A stretch of 64,000 nucleotides of DNA from Clarkia xantiana subsp. parviflora (GCA_036873135.1 JAPTYO010000005.1:9712166-9776165), one strand, 5' to 3'; positions 20,777-31,840 are shown, numbered from the stretch's first letter. Translations and numbers: made by a program. Notes: generated by a model from the letters alone, not told the origin.

Positions 20777-21345
20777 TATAAGCATATGGTAATGGGCACC
20801 GTACCCATAATATGTATAGTTTACCTAATGAACTTGGGTAAATGCACATTAGGGTAATTGGGCTAGACCCAAATCCCAATTGACACGGGAGGCCCAAAAT
20901 TGGGGCTACCCAAATACATAGGCCGGCCGAAAGTTTATGGTGGGCTTTACTCCTCCTATAAATAAGAGGTGTTAGGGGATTTTTAGGGTTAATCACAATT
21001 CCCTCCTTAGAGTGTTTTAGAGAGAAAAACCCTCCCCCCTAATACCTAGTTTCGGCAGAACCATAGCCCTCACCAATGGTGTGCCATGCCTTCGAGCAAA
21101 CTCTCCAGATAACTGATCTCGTGCCAAGAATCGATCAGAGGCTTTGCTGTGGAGCTTGCACCACGTAGGGATTCTGTAACAAGAACCTCTACGGGTCCCG
21201 ACCAGAGGATCGTGAACTCCCTCTTGAGAAGATCCTGGGTCTACGGATCACCTTAAAGGTATGTGTGAAACTTCTGTTGCGTAATTCCGATACTAGCATG
21301 TACCTTGATTTAGTATCCGTAGTGATTACTCCCCGTAATATAACA
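20777..21345 (+). repeat. 3' LTR of C1
   Basis: About 569 bp; starts TATAAGCATATGG (TG changed to TA) and ends AATATAACA. It matches the C2, C3 and C4 LTRs and has a TATAAATAAG promoter box near 20958. Confidence 0.85.
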
Positions 21346-21799
21346 AATAGATCAGTCTCTTTGAAAACGGTTTTATTCAAAAATTCACCGGAACAGGAAC
21401 TTTGAAATAAGCATACCCGATCTTGGCTTTCCCAAGGCCCTTTTGTATTTACAAATGTTCCGATGAACTTACGCATGCATATATAATTCTATTACACAAG
21501 TAAATCATCATAGCAAGCCAAATTCATCATTCAAACCACACATCATGCATACGCGTCATGCGTTTAATGATCTGAGGAACTCATGCTAGAATTTATATAA
21601 TTCTACTTTCTAAGTAAATTATAACATGCTGCTACATCCTCATCATTCAAGCATACGCATCATACATGAAAATTCCACGTCATACATGCATCTTTGGCGA
21701 TTGGTTTTCGATTTTAAAACATTTTAAAATATTAGGGGCTGACTTGCAATTCATGCTTACAATTATTCATGCGTGTTTCTAGACATGAATCCTAGGCAA

Positions 21800-21804
21800 T
21801 CACA
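21800..21804. repeat. Left TSD TCACA of C3
   Basis: TCACA precedes TGTAAGCATATGG and recurs at 26434-26438 after the C3 3' LTR. Confidence 0.88.
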
Positions 21805-21965
21805 TGTAAGCATATGGTGTTGGGCGTTGTAAATCGAAGCCGATTATATGTATATGTTATCTAAGTTAATTGGGTACATGTCACATTAGGGTATTGGGCC
21901 AGACCCAAATTTCAATTGACGTGAGAGGCCCAAAATTGGGCCTTCCTATACTAGCATGGCCGGCC
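21805..21965 (+). repeat. Truncated 5' LTR of C3
   Basis: Matches the first 160 bp of the C-family LTR up to the GGCCGGCCGG region, then breaks. A short duplication (CCTTCCTATACTAGCATGG) at the break marks the junction with F. Confidence 0.8.
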
Positions 21966-21989
21966 GGCCTTCCTATACTAGCATGGTCG

Positions 21990-23345
21990 CAAAACGGTCG
22001 TCACCAAAAAAGTAGTCACCAAAATTTTCTTCGTTAAATGGCCGTCACCATAAATGTCGCCTCGGAAAAAAGTCGTCGACTCCGAAAAGTCGACGACAAG
22101 GCCAAAATGGACCAGTCATCAAACTGACCATTAGCCTAAGAAATTCGTCGCCTCGAAAAGAGTCGTCGACTCCGAAAAGTCGGCGACAAAGCTAAAAAAA
22201 GGGATCAATCATCAAACTGACCCTTAGCTTAAAGATGTCACCTCGGAAAGATTCGTCGACTCCGAAAAGTCGGCGACAAGGCTAAAAAGGAATATGTCAT
22301 CAAACTGACCCTTAGCTTAAAGATGTCGCCTCGGAAAGAGTCGTCGACTCCGAAAAGTCGCCTACAAAGCTAAAAAGGGATCAGTCATCAAACTGACCCT
22401 TAGCTTAAAGATGTCGCCTCGAAAAGAGTTGTCGACTCCGAAAAGTCGGCTACAAAGCTAAAAAAAGGGATCAGTCATCAAACTGACCCTTAACTTAAAG
22501 ATGTCGCCTCGGAAAAAGTCGTCAACTCGGAAAAGTTGGCGACAAAGCTAAAAAAGGATCAGTCATCAAACTGACCCTTAGCTTAAAGATGTCGCCTCGA
22601 AAAGATTTGTCGACTCCAAAAATTCGGGGACAAAGCTAAAAAGGGATCAATCATCAAACCTTCCCTTAGCTTAAAGATGTCGCCTCGGAAAGAGTAGTCG
22701 ACTCCGAAAAGTCGGCGACAAAGCTAAAAAGGGATCAGTCATCAAACTGACCCTTAGCTAAAAGATGTCGCCTCGAAAAGAGTCGTTGACTCCGAAAATT
22801 CAGCGACAAAGCTAAAAAGGGATCAGTCATAAAACTGACCCTTATCTTAAAGATGTCGCCTCGAATAGAGTCGTCGACTCCGAAAAGTCGACGACAAGGC
22901 CAAAATTGATCAGTCATCAAACTGACCATTATCCTAAGAAAGTTGTTGCCTCGGAAAAAGTCTTCGACACCGAAAAGTCGGCGACAAAGCTAAAAAGGGA
23001 TCAGTCATCAAACTGACCCTTAGCTTAAAGATGTCGCCTCGAAAGGAGTCGTTGACTCCGAAAAGTCGGCGACAAAGCTAAAAAGGGATCAGTCATCAAA
23101 CTGACTCTTAGCTTAAAGATGTCGCCTTGGAAAAAAGTCGTCGACTCCGAAAAGTCAACGACAAGGCCAAAATGGATCAGTCATCAAACTAACCATTAGC
23201 CTCAGAAAGTCGCTGCGTCAGAAAAAGTCGTCGACTCCGAAAAGTCGACGACAAAGCTAAAAAGGGATCAGTCATAAACTGACCCTTAGCTTAAAATTGT
23301 CGCCTCAGAAAAAAGTCATCGACTCTGAAAAGTCGTCAACTCCTA
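21990..23345. repeat. 88-bp tandem repeat array (about 15 copies) in F
   Basis: Units contain ATGTCGCCTCGGAAAGAGTC, GTCGACTCCGAAAAGTCGGC and GATCAGTCATCAAACTGACC, with spacing 88-90 bp measured between AAAGATGTC anchors (22231, 22319, 22407, 22497). Each unit has a dyad (GTCGACTCCGAAAAGTCGAC-like). Confidence 0.95.
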
Positions 23346-23424
23346 AAAAAGGCAAGTGTTGTGTCTTTATTTTTATCTCGACTCGGATAATGTCAAAACG
23401 ACATCTCCATGTGTCGGGGGCCAG

Positions 23425-24394
23425 TGTTGGATCGTGATTTATTAAATACATCCATACAAAGAGCGTTCCGTTTTTGCGGCAAAACTCTCAGACACTAAGT
23501 CGGGACTATAGAAGTCGGGAACCTCAAATAGTAAAGTAGGGAGCATTAAAGTCGAAATCTATCAGAAGAGGTGAAATAGCGGCACCCCCCATGGAAAAGT
23601 CGACCAAGTCGATCAAGCCGACCAAGGCGACCAAGTCGACCATGGTGACCAAGGCGACCAAGTCGACCAAGGCGACCAAGGCGACCAAGTCGACCAAGGC
23701 GACCAAGTCGACCAAGGCGACCAAGTCGACCAAGGCGACCAAGTCGACCAAGTCAACCCAGGAGACCAAGCTGACCAAGTCGACCAAGGCTACCAAGGCG
23801 ACCAAGTCGACCAAAGCGATCAAGGCGACCAAGTCGACCAAGTCAACCAAGGCGTCAAGTCAACCAAGGCGTCAAAGCGAGACCATCACAGTCGCCTTCG
23901 ACTATCATCAACACCAGGTGGCAACCTGTTTGTCACCTACTTAGAAGAAAACCCTTGCTCCTAAGGAAGAAGAGGTGGCAACTTGCTTGTTACCTACTTA
24001 GAAGAAAACTCTTCCTCCTAAGGAAGAAGAGGTGCCGACCTTCTTGTCACCTGCTGACACAGTGCCTCCCATCTCCACAAATGAGAGAAAGGCGGCCACC
24101 ACCCTTGTCAACCAATCAAAACGAAGCTGCCACCACCTAAAGTCGTTAAAAGCTTCCCCTATAAATACTCTTCAGTATTCTCATTCATATAGGAGATTTC
24201 TCACTACCAGAATTCTATATTAACTTAAGCTTCGGAGTGGAATCAGGGGAACAACCCCGCCTTTTCTAGGTCTCGCCAATAGCAATCTCGCCATGAAGAA
24301 CAAGCTAACCCACAAAGCTTTCCAACTTCAAAGAGACACCAAGGCGAGAACCAGAAGAGCCTCGCCAGACTTAGCCGGACTTTTATGATCCAAC
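23425..24394 (+). repeat. 3' LTR of F
   Basis: Starts TGTTGGATCG and ends TATGATCCAAC, an inverted terminal match. About 970 bp with TATA box TATAAATA at 24160. It includes a minisatellite at 23591-23876. Confidence 0.75.
23591..23876. repeat. Minisatellite of GACCAAGTCGACCAAGGC units in the F LTR
   Basis: Repeats of 9-18 bp give open frames in both directions (Lys-Ala-Thr-Lys-Ser-Thr on plus; Val-Asp-Leu-Val-Ala-Leu on minus). These are artefacts of the repeat rather than genes. Confidence 0.9.
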
Positions 24395-24396
24395 TT

Positions 24397-24714
24397 TAGC
24401 CCTCTCCAAGAACGCACAGGAAGCGGGCTGGCTGAAAAAGCTTCCTACTGTGCTGCTTGATGGTGACGTCGGGAGTAAACCTGTGAAGGTGTTCTCTGAT
24501 AGTCAGGCAGCCATTGCGGTAGTAAAGAATCCGAAGTACCGTAGTAGGACCAAACACATTGATGTGAAATACTTTTATGCTAAATCTGTGGTAGAAGACA
24601 ATATAATCGCTATGGAATACTTGTCCACTGATAACATGATTTTGGACCAATTAACTAAACCACTACGCAGGGATATATTTGAAAAGCATGTAAACTGCTT
24701 GGATTGCTTAGGGT
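24397..24714 (+). pseudogene. C3 copia RNase H C-terminal fragment
   Basis: Resumes at the ALSKNAQEA equivalent and shows VFSDSQAAIAVVKNPKYRS and TKHIDVKYFYAKS. A 1-base deletion near 24690 breaks the last codons relative to C1 and C2. Upstream pol was lost with the F insertion or deletion. Confidence 0.85.
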
Positions 24715-25848
24715 TTAGAAGTGGCATGTATATGTGATAACATTTTGATATTATAAAGTTACATTTTGTAAGCAAAAGAATTTCAATTGAGTTTATGATC
24801 AGTCGACGTCATAATGTTATGATTACATCAAATTTTCGGTCTATAAACTAAGTCGTAGGAGGATGCAATCCTCTGCCAAAACTATTTCGAATGTGGGCCT
24901 TACCTCATCATACATGTACGGTCGTCTTGCGATGGAGGGAGGTCTCTACTAAGCAAGGCTTGCTAAGAATCAGGGGGATAAACCTGATTACGCGGAATGA
25001 TCATTTAGTGTCGAAGTAACTCGACCTGATCTTCGCTTTGCAGATCACCGTGATGAACTTTGTTCGTCATTAATCCACATTCTGGGCCAGATGAAAATCT
25101 GTGATAGCATGATTTAACATAACCCATTCCTTTGAACTTAAACGTTCAGGTATGCTATCGACGCGTGCTTCATACGACGCGTGCTACGTTCGACCACGTG
25201 GTCACATCTCGGTTGTGCTAGGAAAGAATCCTCGTGATTCTGGCGGGCGCAAACTTCTTCACCTCGAGCATGTTATTGATCCCGTGAGCCTTATGAAGAG
25301 GCACCCAAAGTATCCTCACAGTCTCATAACTCATATCTAAGGTCAGGCTCAATGTTCGATTCCCAGCGTACGAGCGCTGAACAAAAAGTCCCACTGACCA
25401 CGTCTTTGGAAACCGGTTGGGTATGACTAAGGATATGAGCGATGGGGATGGTCAAGTTCACTTGTAATTCACTGAATCTTGTATTCACTAGGTGGCCACC
25501 AACCAGATATTGGTTGAAGATTGTGAATACTTGTACGGATGCCTTGGAGAAGTGTTCCTATGAGGAAACTAGACAAAAGGAGAACTATCAGTTGACCTAG
25601 GACACAGCGCGACACTATATAAATGTTTTTTATAACAGGTTGATTGGAGAAAAGGGAATCAACGTTCCGCTGGCACTACAACACTCCTTACAGATGAATA
25701 GCACGATGCTCGTCGTGTCCACCTGTCGCGCGGCAAACCACGTATGAATAATTAAGAAGCAAAGAACCAGATCGAAGGAGTGAAATGTTGAAGCATATTT
25801 GGACGACAATACATTAATATGCACCCTCCCATTCCGGGGAGTGGGAGC
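24715..25848 (+). other. Conserved non-coding tail of the C family (C3 copy)
   Basis: About 1.1 kb aligned to the C1 and C2 tails. No open frame is shared by all three. Confidence 0.65.
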
Positions 25849-26433
25849 TGTAAGCATATGGTGTTGGGCGCCGTATATGTATATGTTACCTAAGTTAACT
25901 GGGTAGATTTCACATTAGGGTATTTGGCCAGACCCAAATCCCAATTGACATGAGAGGCCCAAAATTGGGCCTCCCTATACTAGCATGACCGACTGAAATT
26001 AATGAGGGGGTAAATTTGACTTTTGTGCACTTTACTCCTCCTATATATATGGGGAGTTAGGGGTTTCATTAGGGTTAATCACAATTCCCTTTAAGTGGTG
26101 TTTTGAGAGAAAACCCTTCCCTCAAGAACACCATATTCGGCTGAACCTAGCAAATACCAAGGGTGTGCCAATTTTCCTTCGAGCAAACACTCCGGAGATA
26201 TGTCCATCACAAAGAATCGATCAGAGGCTTTACTGTGAAGAATATACCACGTAGGGCTTCCTTCACAAGAACCCCTACGGGTGCCGACCGGAGGATCGTG
26301 AACTCCCTCCTGCAAAGATCTTGGGACTACAGAATACTGTAGAGGTATGTGCGAATCTTCCGCAACGTAATTTCAATTACTTGCATGTACCATGGTTTTA
26401 GTATCCGTAGTGATTACTTCCCGTAATCTAACA
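25849..26433 (+). repeat. 3' LTR of C3
   Basis: 585 bp, TGTAAGCATATGG...AATCTAACA, followed by TSD TCACA (26434-26438). A TATATATA promoter box lies near 26042. Confidence 0.9.
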
Positions 26434-26639
26434 TCACAACCATCACAACATGTCTGTCCTATTGCGTTAAGCATATATTTAACCAGGGCTCCGCCCCCAA
26501 CATCTAGCTAGCTTGACATAGTTAAGACAACAGTTCTAAAAAATATATGCGATAAAAGTAAACAATTGCAATTAAGCCCTCTAATTAATCCAGTCCCGAA
26601 ATCATGCATTTCCAAATCCATCCCCATAATCGAAACATG

Positions 26640-26647
26640 ACATTAAG
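26640..26647. repeat. Left TSD of the hAT element (ACATTAAG)
   Basis: ACATTAAG at the left and GCATTAAG at 27979-27986 on the right: an 8-bp duplication with one mismatch, the size expected for hAT. Confidence 0.75.
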
Positions 26648-27978
26648 TAGGGCTGGGCATGGTTCGGTTCTGGACCGAACCAGTTTAGAACCGAACTGGA
26701 TTTTAGGTTCAGTTGGTTTCTTATACCATGTAAGAACTAAACCAGAGTTTAGGTCCTAGAACCGAACCATAGCAGAACCGGTTCTGAACCGGTTCGAACC
26801 GATTTTGAACTTTTTTTGTCATTTTTTTACTAAAACTCAAAATACACACCCAAGTTGATAATCCATAAGCAATCCACAAATTTCCAAAATACAAACTATA
26901 AAGACAATTGATCGTTTCAGAGCAGAGAGTATCAAAGTCTAAATTAGAAACAATCTAAAATTATAAAAAAGTCAAATAATTAAAATATAAATATCGAGAC
27001 TTTAAACGACGTCAAGAGGCGTAGCTCAAACTTCAAAAGTGCAGCAAATCTCTGGTTGAAAATTGTATATTAAGCGAGTTAATCTATCATCTCAGTTAAA
27101 ATATAGAACTATTTATGAGTTAAGTTTCGAGTGCAAACTGAACTCAATTGATTGTAGAACTGATCTTGGCTAGCATAATATATAATAATTATATATAAGT
27201 AAACAAACCTGCTACGACCACCTATATATCCAATATGAACCAAACTCAAATAGTGAAGGATCTTCCCTATGGGTGTAAACGAGTCAAGGTACTCGTGAGC
27301 TTCTCGATATCGGCTTGGTCAACATTCAAATTCGACTCACTCGAGTTGAGTTGAGCTTTTTCTGATATCGAGTCGAGTTCGAGTTCACTTGTACTCGCCA
27401 CGAGAGGCTCGCGAGCCTAATCAAGCTTTTTTGTTTTGCCTATTCGAGTCGAGTTCGAGTTTTTCGAGTTTTACGTAATAATATTATATATGTATATATT
27501 GGGTCGATGAAGAGTTCGAGCTCGAGCCAAAATCCTAATCGAGTTGAGTTCGACCTCGAGCTAAGGTGCACCATTTAAAATTTAATCGAATTTTTTAACC
27601 TTATTGAGCCGAGTCGAGCCGAACTCGAACATGTCAAGTATGGCACCGAGTCGAGCTCGAGCTTGAAAAATTAAGGCTCGGTCGAGTTCGAGCTCGAGTA
27701 AACTGAGTCGAGTCGAGCTTGCCGGATACTCGGCTTGTTTATAGCCCTTTGTTCTACCCCATAAAAAGGATGCAAGAGTGTATTACTATCTAACAATTTA
27801 GGCTTTAGGTAACAAAAGTGGTTCTGAAAAACCGGTTCAAAACCGGTTTGGAACCTGTTTTGAACCAGTCGAAAACCGATCCATATATTCCTTATCAAAA
27901 GTGAACCATTTAAGAACCGGTTCGTATTGGTTCGGTTCCGGTTCGGTTTGCCCGAACCGGTTTTTATGCCCAGCCCTA
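26648..27978. mobile_element. Non-autonomous hAT transposon (1331 bp) in the C4 leader
   Basis: Terminal inverted repeats start TAGGGCTGGGCAT on both ends, with an 8-bp TSD. The homologous position in C2 (about 44150-44160, ACATTTATGCC) lacks the insert, which confirms the boundaries. There is no transposase; a minus-strand 103-codon frame at the right end is a by-product of GAACCGG-rich repeats. Confidence 0.82.
27265..27748. mobile_element. Possible hAT-type MITE nested within the hAT element
   Basis: Starts GGGTGTAAACGAGTC and ends GGCTTGTTTATAGCCC, imperfect terminal inverted repeats of a common plant hAT MITE type. The inside is dominated by GAGTCGAGTTCGAG repeats. I could not identify a convincing TSD. 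Confidence 0.4.
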
Positions 27979-29165
27979 GCATTAAGGTTTAAACCTTCGA
28001 GCACTGTGTAAACTAATTAAATTTAAAAAAAACATTTGGATTTTAAAACTTGACCATCCTATTTTATTAATTGACTTGAATTCGATTTTGAAATCCGGTT
28101 CGGTTCAGTCAATTTTGAATTAATTCAGTTCGGTCAGGTTCAGAAAAATCCGGTTCGGTCCGGTTTTTGAATAAAATCTGGTACGGTCCGATCCGGTTCA
28201 ATAAAATAGGAGTTTGGTTCGGTTTAACACCAAAACCGGTTTGGTTAGGTCCACTTAGTTACCCCGGTTCGACCCAACCCTGCTAGGTCGAACCAATTAA
28301 GATAACCCGGTTTGGTTTTATCCTATCCGGTTTAGCAAATTGGATCGGCCCAATAATCACATAGTGTTGGGCCGAAACAATCTTGTGGGCTAAATAGAGT
28401 TTTAACGTCCACTAAAAACTTAACTTAGCATCCAAGTATTATTAACTATACAAAATAATTTCCAGTATTGAATATATATATAAAAATCGGCACAATATAC
28501 ATATATATATTTATTGTCAAGATTCTATCTATAAGATATAAATCAATCAACAATATATATATATATATGTAAATTTCGGCACCTATATATATATATTATT
28601 TATTGTCAATATCTTTAATAGGGAAACAAATATAAAGACAATATTTTTTTTCTTAATCTTTTAGGTAACTAAATCTATCAATAATATCTTAATCCCTATA
28701 TTTTAGCTAGATATATTGATAGTGATATATTTCCATATATTTTAATGTGAACCTATCCATATATTTCCAATTATAGATATATTGTTACCTTGAATAAAAA
28801 TTAAAATATGGTAAACAATATTTTATATGTTTTTCGGCCGAAAATTACTTTTCTTGTGGAATAAGAAATTAAAAATTTCACCTTGTAATTTTAGGGTTTG
28901 GCCGAAAATAACATCAAATTGGAAACAAGTGGTTAAATTTCAAGATCAAATATTAATAAGATCTACAATCCAATGTTTGATTTTGATAAAAGTCATTTTT
29001 TTCTTGCAGATCATGAACATCAAATTTTACTAAGAACATCATAAAATTTCGGCAATAACATTTATAAAAATCGGAAATTTTAACTTTTCAATTTAAAAAT
29101 TCCGGCCAACATCTATTAAACAAGAACACCAATCTATCAAAATCAAGAACTTTTAACACAGGCTC

Positions 29166-29769
29166 TGTTACTACAGTTGGATTACTGGGTTGATTACTAC
29201 GGATACAACAAAAGAATGTACATGTTTGTAATCAGAATTACGCAGCGCGGAAGATGTGCACATACCTTAAACCTTTTCCGTAGTCCCGAGGATCTTGCTG
29301 AGGGAGTTCACGATCCACCAGACGGAACCCGTAGATGTTCTTGTTAAAGAAGCCCTACGTGGTATTAGCTCCACAGCAAAGCCTCTGATCGATTCTTGGT
29401 AGAGACGAATCTCCGGAGTGTTTTGCTCTAAGCAATGAGCATACCCTTGGTGGTGGTGTAAGGTTCGGCGAACTGTGTATAAAAGGGGGGGAAGGTTTTT
29501 CTCTCAAATCACCGCTTAGGAAGAATTGTGAATTACCCCAAATAAAACCCTAAGACCCCTTATTTATAGGAGGAGCAAAGTGGACAAAAGCCCACTTGGC
29601 ACCTCACATATTTCGGCCGACCACTTATGTTAGGGAGGCCTAATTTTGGGCCTCTCATGTCAATTGGGTTTTTGGTCAATCCCAGTTTCCCTAATGTGAC
29701 ATTAACCAAATTTCTCCTATACATATTAATGGGCTACCAATTACGGCGCTCAGTCACCATATGCTAACA
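29166..29769 (-). repeat. 5' LTR of C4
   Basis: On the minus strand TGTTAGCATATGG...GTAGTAACA, 604 bp, matching the other C LTRs. The tRNA-Met PBS seen in C2 (GTGGTATCAGAG) is partly deleted here: only GAGCCTGTGTT follows. Confidence 0.85.
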
Positions 29770-30609
29770 GTTATATTGGTCGTAGTGTTGATTCCCATGA
29801 AAAATTATGAAGTACCAATGGATAAACACTCATAGGATTAGATATTATATAGACGTTGGTTTGATCATACGAATCGGGCTTCCAATAGAATTTGGGTCGA
29901 CCAGTAACGAATTCAGGACCCAGGGGTTAATGAGTGCACAATAATACACTAAAAGAAATTGGCCTGATTAAATAATAATTCTCGTCGAATTAGCAACTTT
30001 TCTTATAATGAATTTGTTAAAGTGCTAATTTAAATATTCTAATAGAAAATTAACAAATAGTATATATAGCTGTGTATACTAAATATATAAAGCACACAAA
30101 TACATTTTTGACACGATAAAAGAACTTCAATTTCCTACATGGTAATGACGATCAATTGCAGTATGGTCCTAGTAAAATATGCAAGAAACGGTCAATTAGA
30201 ATGAGATAATTAAAAATTAATTATATTTTTTGTATAAAAAAATACTTACGAAATTGTAAGGAATATTTTTCAATGAAGCATGAAGAGAAATGTGACATAA
30301 AAGAAAAGGAAGTGCTTGAAAAGAAAAAGAAAAGACATAATTTTTTTTTTATTTTTTTAAATATGAGTTAAAATCTAGTTGAATGATATTAGAAAAAAAT
30401 ATTAAACACAGCGGAAAAAATACGAAATGAAGGCAGAAAAAGAAATAACATTTTTAATCTAAATAAATGTATAAAATTGAAAAGCAGATTGCCACGACAA
30501 CTAAAAAAGTTTTTAATAAAAAACATAGGTTAAAAGCTAGTTTCGTAAACAAAGAGTAATCTCATTTGGAGTAAGAATAACCATTGTTTCAGAAAGTTTG
30601 ACATTCTGC

Positions 30610-30662
30610 TGCTTTTTAGAAGATTGTTTAAAACTATACATGGATTTGGGTAATGGACGCAC
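30610..30662 (-). pseudogene. Decayed copia RT trace
   Basis: The minus strand reads LPKSMYSFKQSSKK, resembling the copia RT motif LRKSLYGLKQASR seen in G at about 33030-32990. Only a few dozen bases are recognisable. Confidence 0.4.
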
Positions 30663-31006
30663 TAAATTCTCCCATTCAGACTTAAATCTAGACTAAGGCG
30701 ATTACGTTTTGAAAATGCAGATTTTGAAAGAACGGCACTAGTTAATTATAAGGCTATCTAGAATCCTAAATTATTTCACCAAATAACGAATTAAAAGCAA
30801 AGGTATTAAATCTGTATTCGATCAGAATTTCGAGTTCGGGGGTTCTATTACGGAAATTTAAAAAAAAAAAACAGTGTTTTAAAATCCGGCCTACGGTACT
30901 TTATTCGCTCCATTTCCATCTTCTAAATTATTGTATATTATTTATTCATCCAAAAAATATCAGAAAATAATATATACAAACTAAACTAGAATATATTATT
31001 ATTATT

Positions 31007-31010
<4 letters not shown>

Positions 31011-31053
<43 letters not shown>

Positions 31054-31062
31054 TATGATTAT
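31011..31062. repeat. AT microsatellite
   Basis: A long (TA)n tract, with further TA runs to about 31080. Confidence 0.9.
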
Positions 31063-31158
31063 TTTATATATATATATATAGTATTATATAAAGAACTTAA
31101 ATGAATAAATAATACCAAAAATGAAGTCAGTGTACTTGACAGAGATGATGACAAACTG

Positions 31159-31325
31159 AGGGATTATTCACTACATCGGTGCCAACAGGTGGCACAGATG
31201 TGGTGAACCTTCACCCAATGAGAGACTGACACGTGGCACAATTTTGCCACATGTCAATTCCTTATTGGGTGAAGGTTCACCACATCGGTGCCACCTGTTG
31301 GCACCGATGTAGAGAATAATTTCTC
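31159..31325. mobile_element. Fold-back Mutator-like MITE (about 167 bp)
   Basis: Nearly the whole sequence is one inverted repeat: ATTATTCACTACATCGGTGC on the left mirrors the right end, and the centre (TGACACGTGGCA/GCCACATGTCA) also folds. The 10-bp direct repeat TGACAAACTG flanks it (31149-31158 and 31326-31335), the TSD size of Mutator-like elements. There is no coding capacity. Confidence 0.82.
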
Positions 31326-31490
31326 TGACAAACTGCAAGTTTCCTTATCAAATTCACGTTTCTTTTCACACACCTTCAGTGAATCACCTTGCAACTCATC
31401 TTCTTGTTTGACTTCTCTCTACTGCATGAAGTCTGAGTAAGAAGGTATCTCCAAGACATCTGCACGAGAAAATTAGTCAGATAAAAGGTT
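31326..31490. other. Short spacer between MITE and element G
   Basis: No gene or repeat recognised. Confidence 0.4.
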
Positions 31491-31495
31491 ATACC
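31491..31495. repeat. Left TSD ATACC of element G
   Basis: ATACC is repeated at 36907-36911. Confidence 0.93.
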
Positions 31496-31840
31496 TCATA
31501 AAACCAGAATGGTGGCTAACCCTAGAAATGTGAAGCAAGCAAGGAAAAGAGAGAACATCAGACTTGCGGATCATTGAACCAAGTTCCTTCAAGTGGTTGG
31601 TCCTCACCTTAAATACTAAAGGAAACCCTGGCAATTGCCTAGGTTTTACCCCACTGTTTTACAATATGAAGGAACGGTCCACAAAGAAAGTAAAAGGACA
31701 TAAAACAGAAGTCCACAAGATATTACAAATACCACAAAACACCCTAAACAAATATAAAACTAACACAACAAATAAAAGAGCTGCTCCAATCATACTCTCA
31801 GACTCTTCAGGATTGTCAATATGGTCCCCATATTTTCACA
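31496..31840 (-). repeat. 3' LTR of G
   Basis: 345 bp. On the element strand it begins TGTGAAAATATGG and ends GGTTTTATGA; the terminal GA instead of CA is unusual. Confidence 0.93.

Larger units (their letters stand above)
18947..21345 (+). mobile_element. Ty1/copia element 'C1', 3' part (invaded by B)
   Basis: The RT end and RNase H (18950-19752), a 1-kb non-coding tail and the 3' LTR (20777-21345) match C2 closely. The missing 5' part would lie to the left of B, outside the window. Right after the LTR, C4 internal sequence begins in the opposite orientation, so C1 was inserted into C4. Confidence 0.85.
21966..24394 (+). mobile_element. Remnant LTR retrotransposon 'F' (tandem repeats plus 3' LTR)
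   Basis: An array of 88-bp repeats (about 21990-23345), a G-rich tract TGTCGGGGGCCAG just before 23425, and one LTR (23425-24394). The 5' LTR and all coding sequence are missing. The layout (repeats, purine tract, TGTTGGATC LTR start) resembles the 3' ends of A, B and D, so F was probably also Tat-like; no coding sequence remains to prove it. Confidence 0.7.
21805..26433 (+). mobile_element. Ty1/copia element 'C3', gutted by element F
   Basis: A 5' LTR fragment (21805 to about 21965), F sequence, RNase H C-terminus (24397 to about 24714), the conserved tail and the 3' LTR (25849-26433). Perfect 5-bp TSDs (TCACA) bracket it, and C4 leader sequence resumes on both sides. Everything from mid 5' LTR to RNase H has been lost. 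Confidence 0.85.
21346..29769 (-). mobile_element. Ty1/copia element 'C4', 5' LTR and leader, split by C1 and C3 insertions
   Basis: On the minus strand: 5' LTR 29769-29166, then leader 29165-26439, continuing at 21799-21346 beyond the C3 insertion. The reverse complement matches the C2 leader (38686-39130, 43398-44395, then about 44400-44866). C1's 3' LTR ends at 21345, so the rest of C4 should lie left of C1. The leader holds many CCGGTTCGGTCCGGT-like stretches. A hAT element (26648-27978) is inserted in it. Confidence 0.85.
29770..31158. other. AT-rich spacer with no supported gene
   Basis: Highly AT-rich with homopolymer runs and a long AT dinucleotide tract. The only recognisable items are a decayed copia RT trace (about 30610-30662) and the microsatellite (31011-31062). 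Confidence 0.6.

Noticed and set aside
23524..23944. Open frames rich in KATKST (plus) and VDLVALVDL (minus)
   Set aside because: Both are readings of a GACCAAGTCGACCAAGGC minisatellite inside the F LTR.
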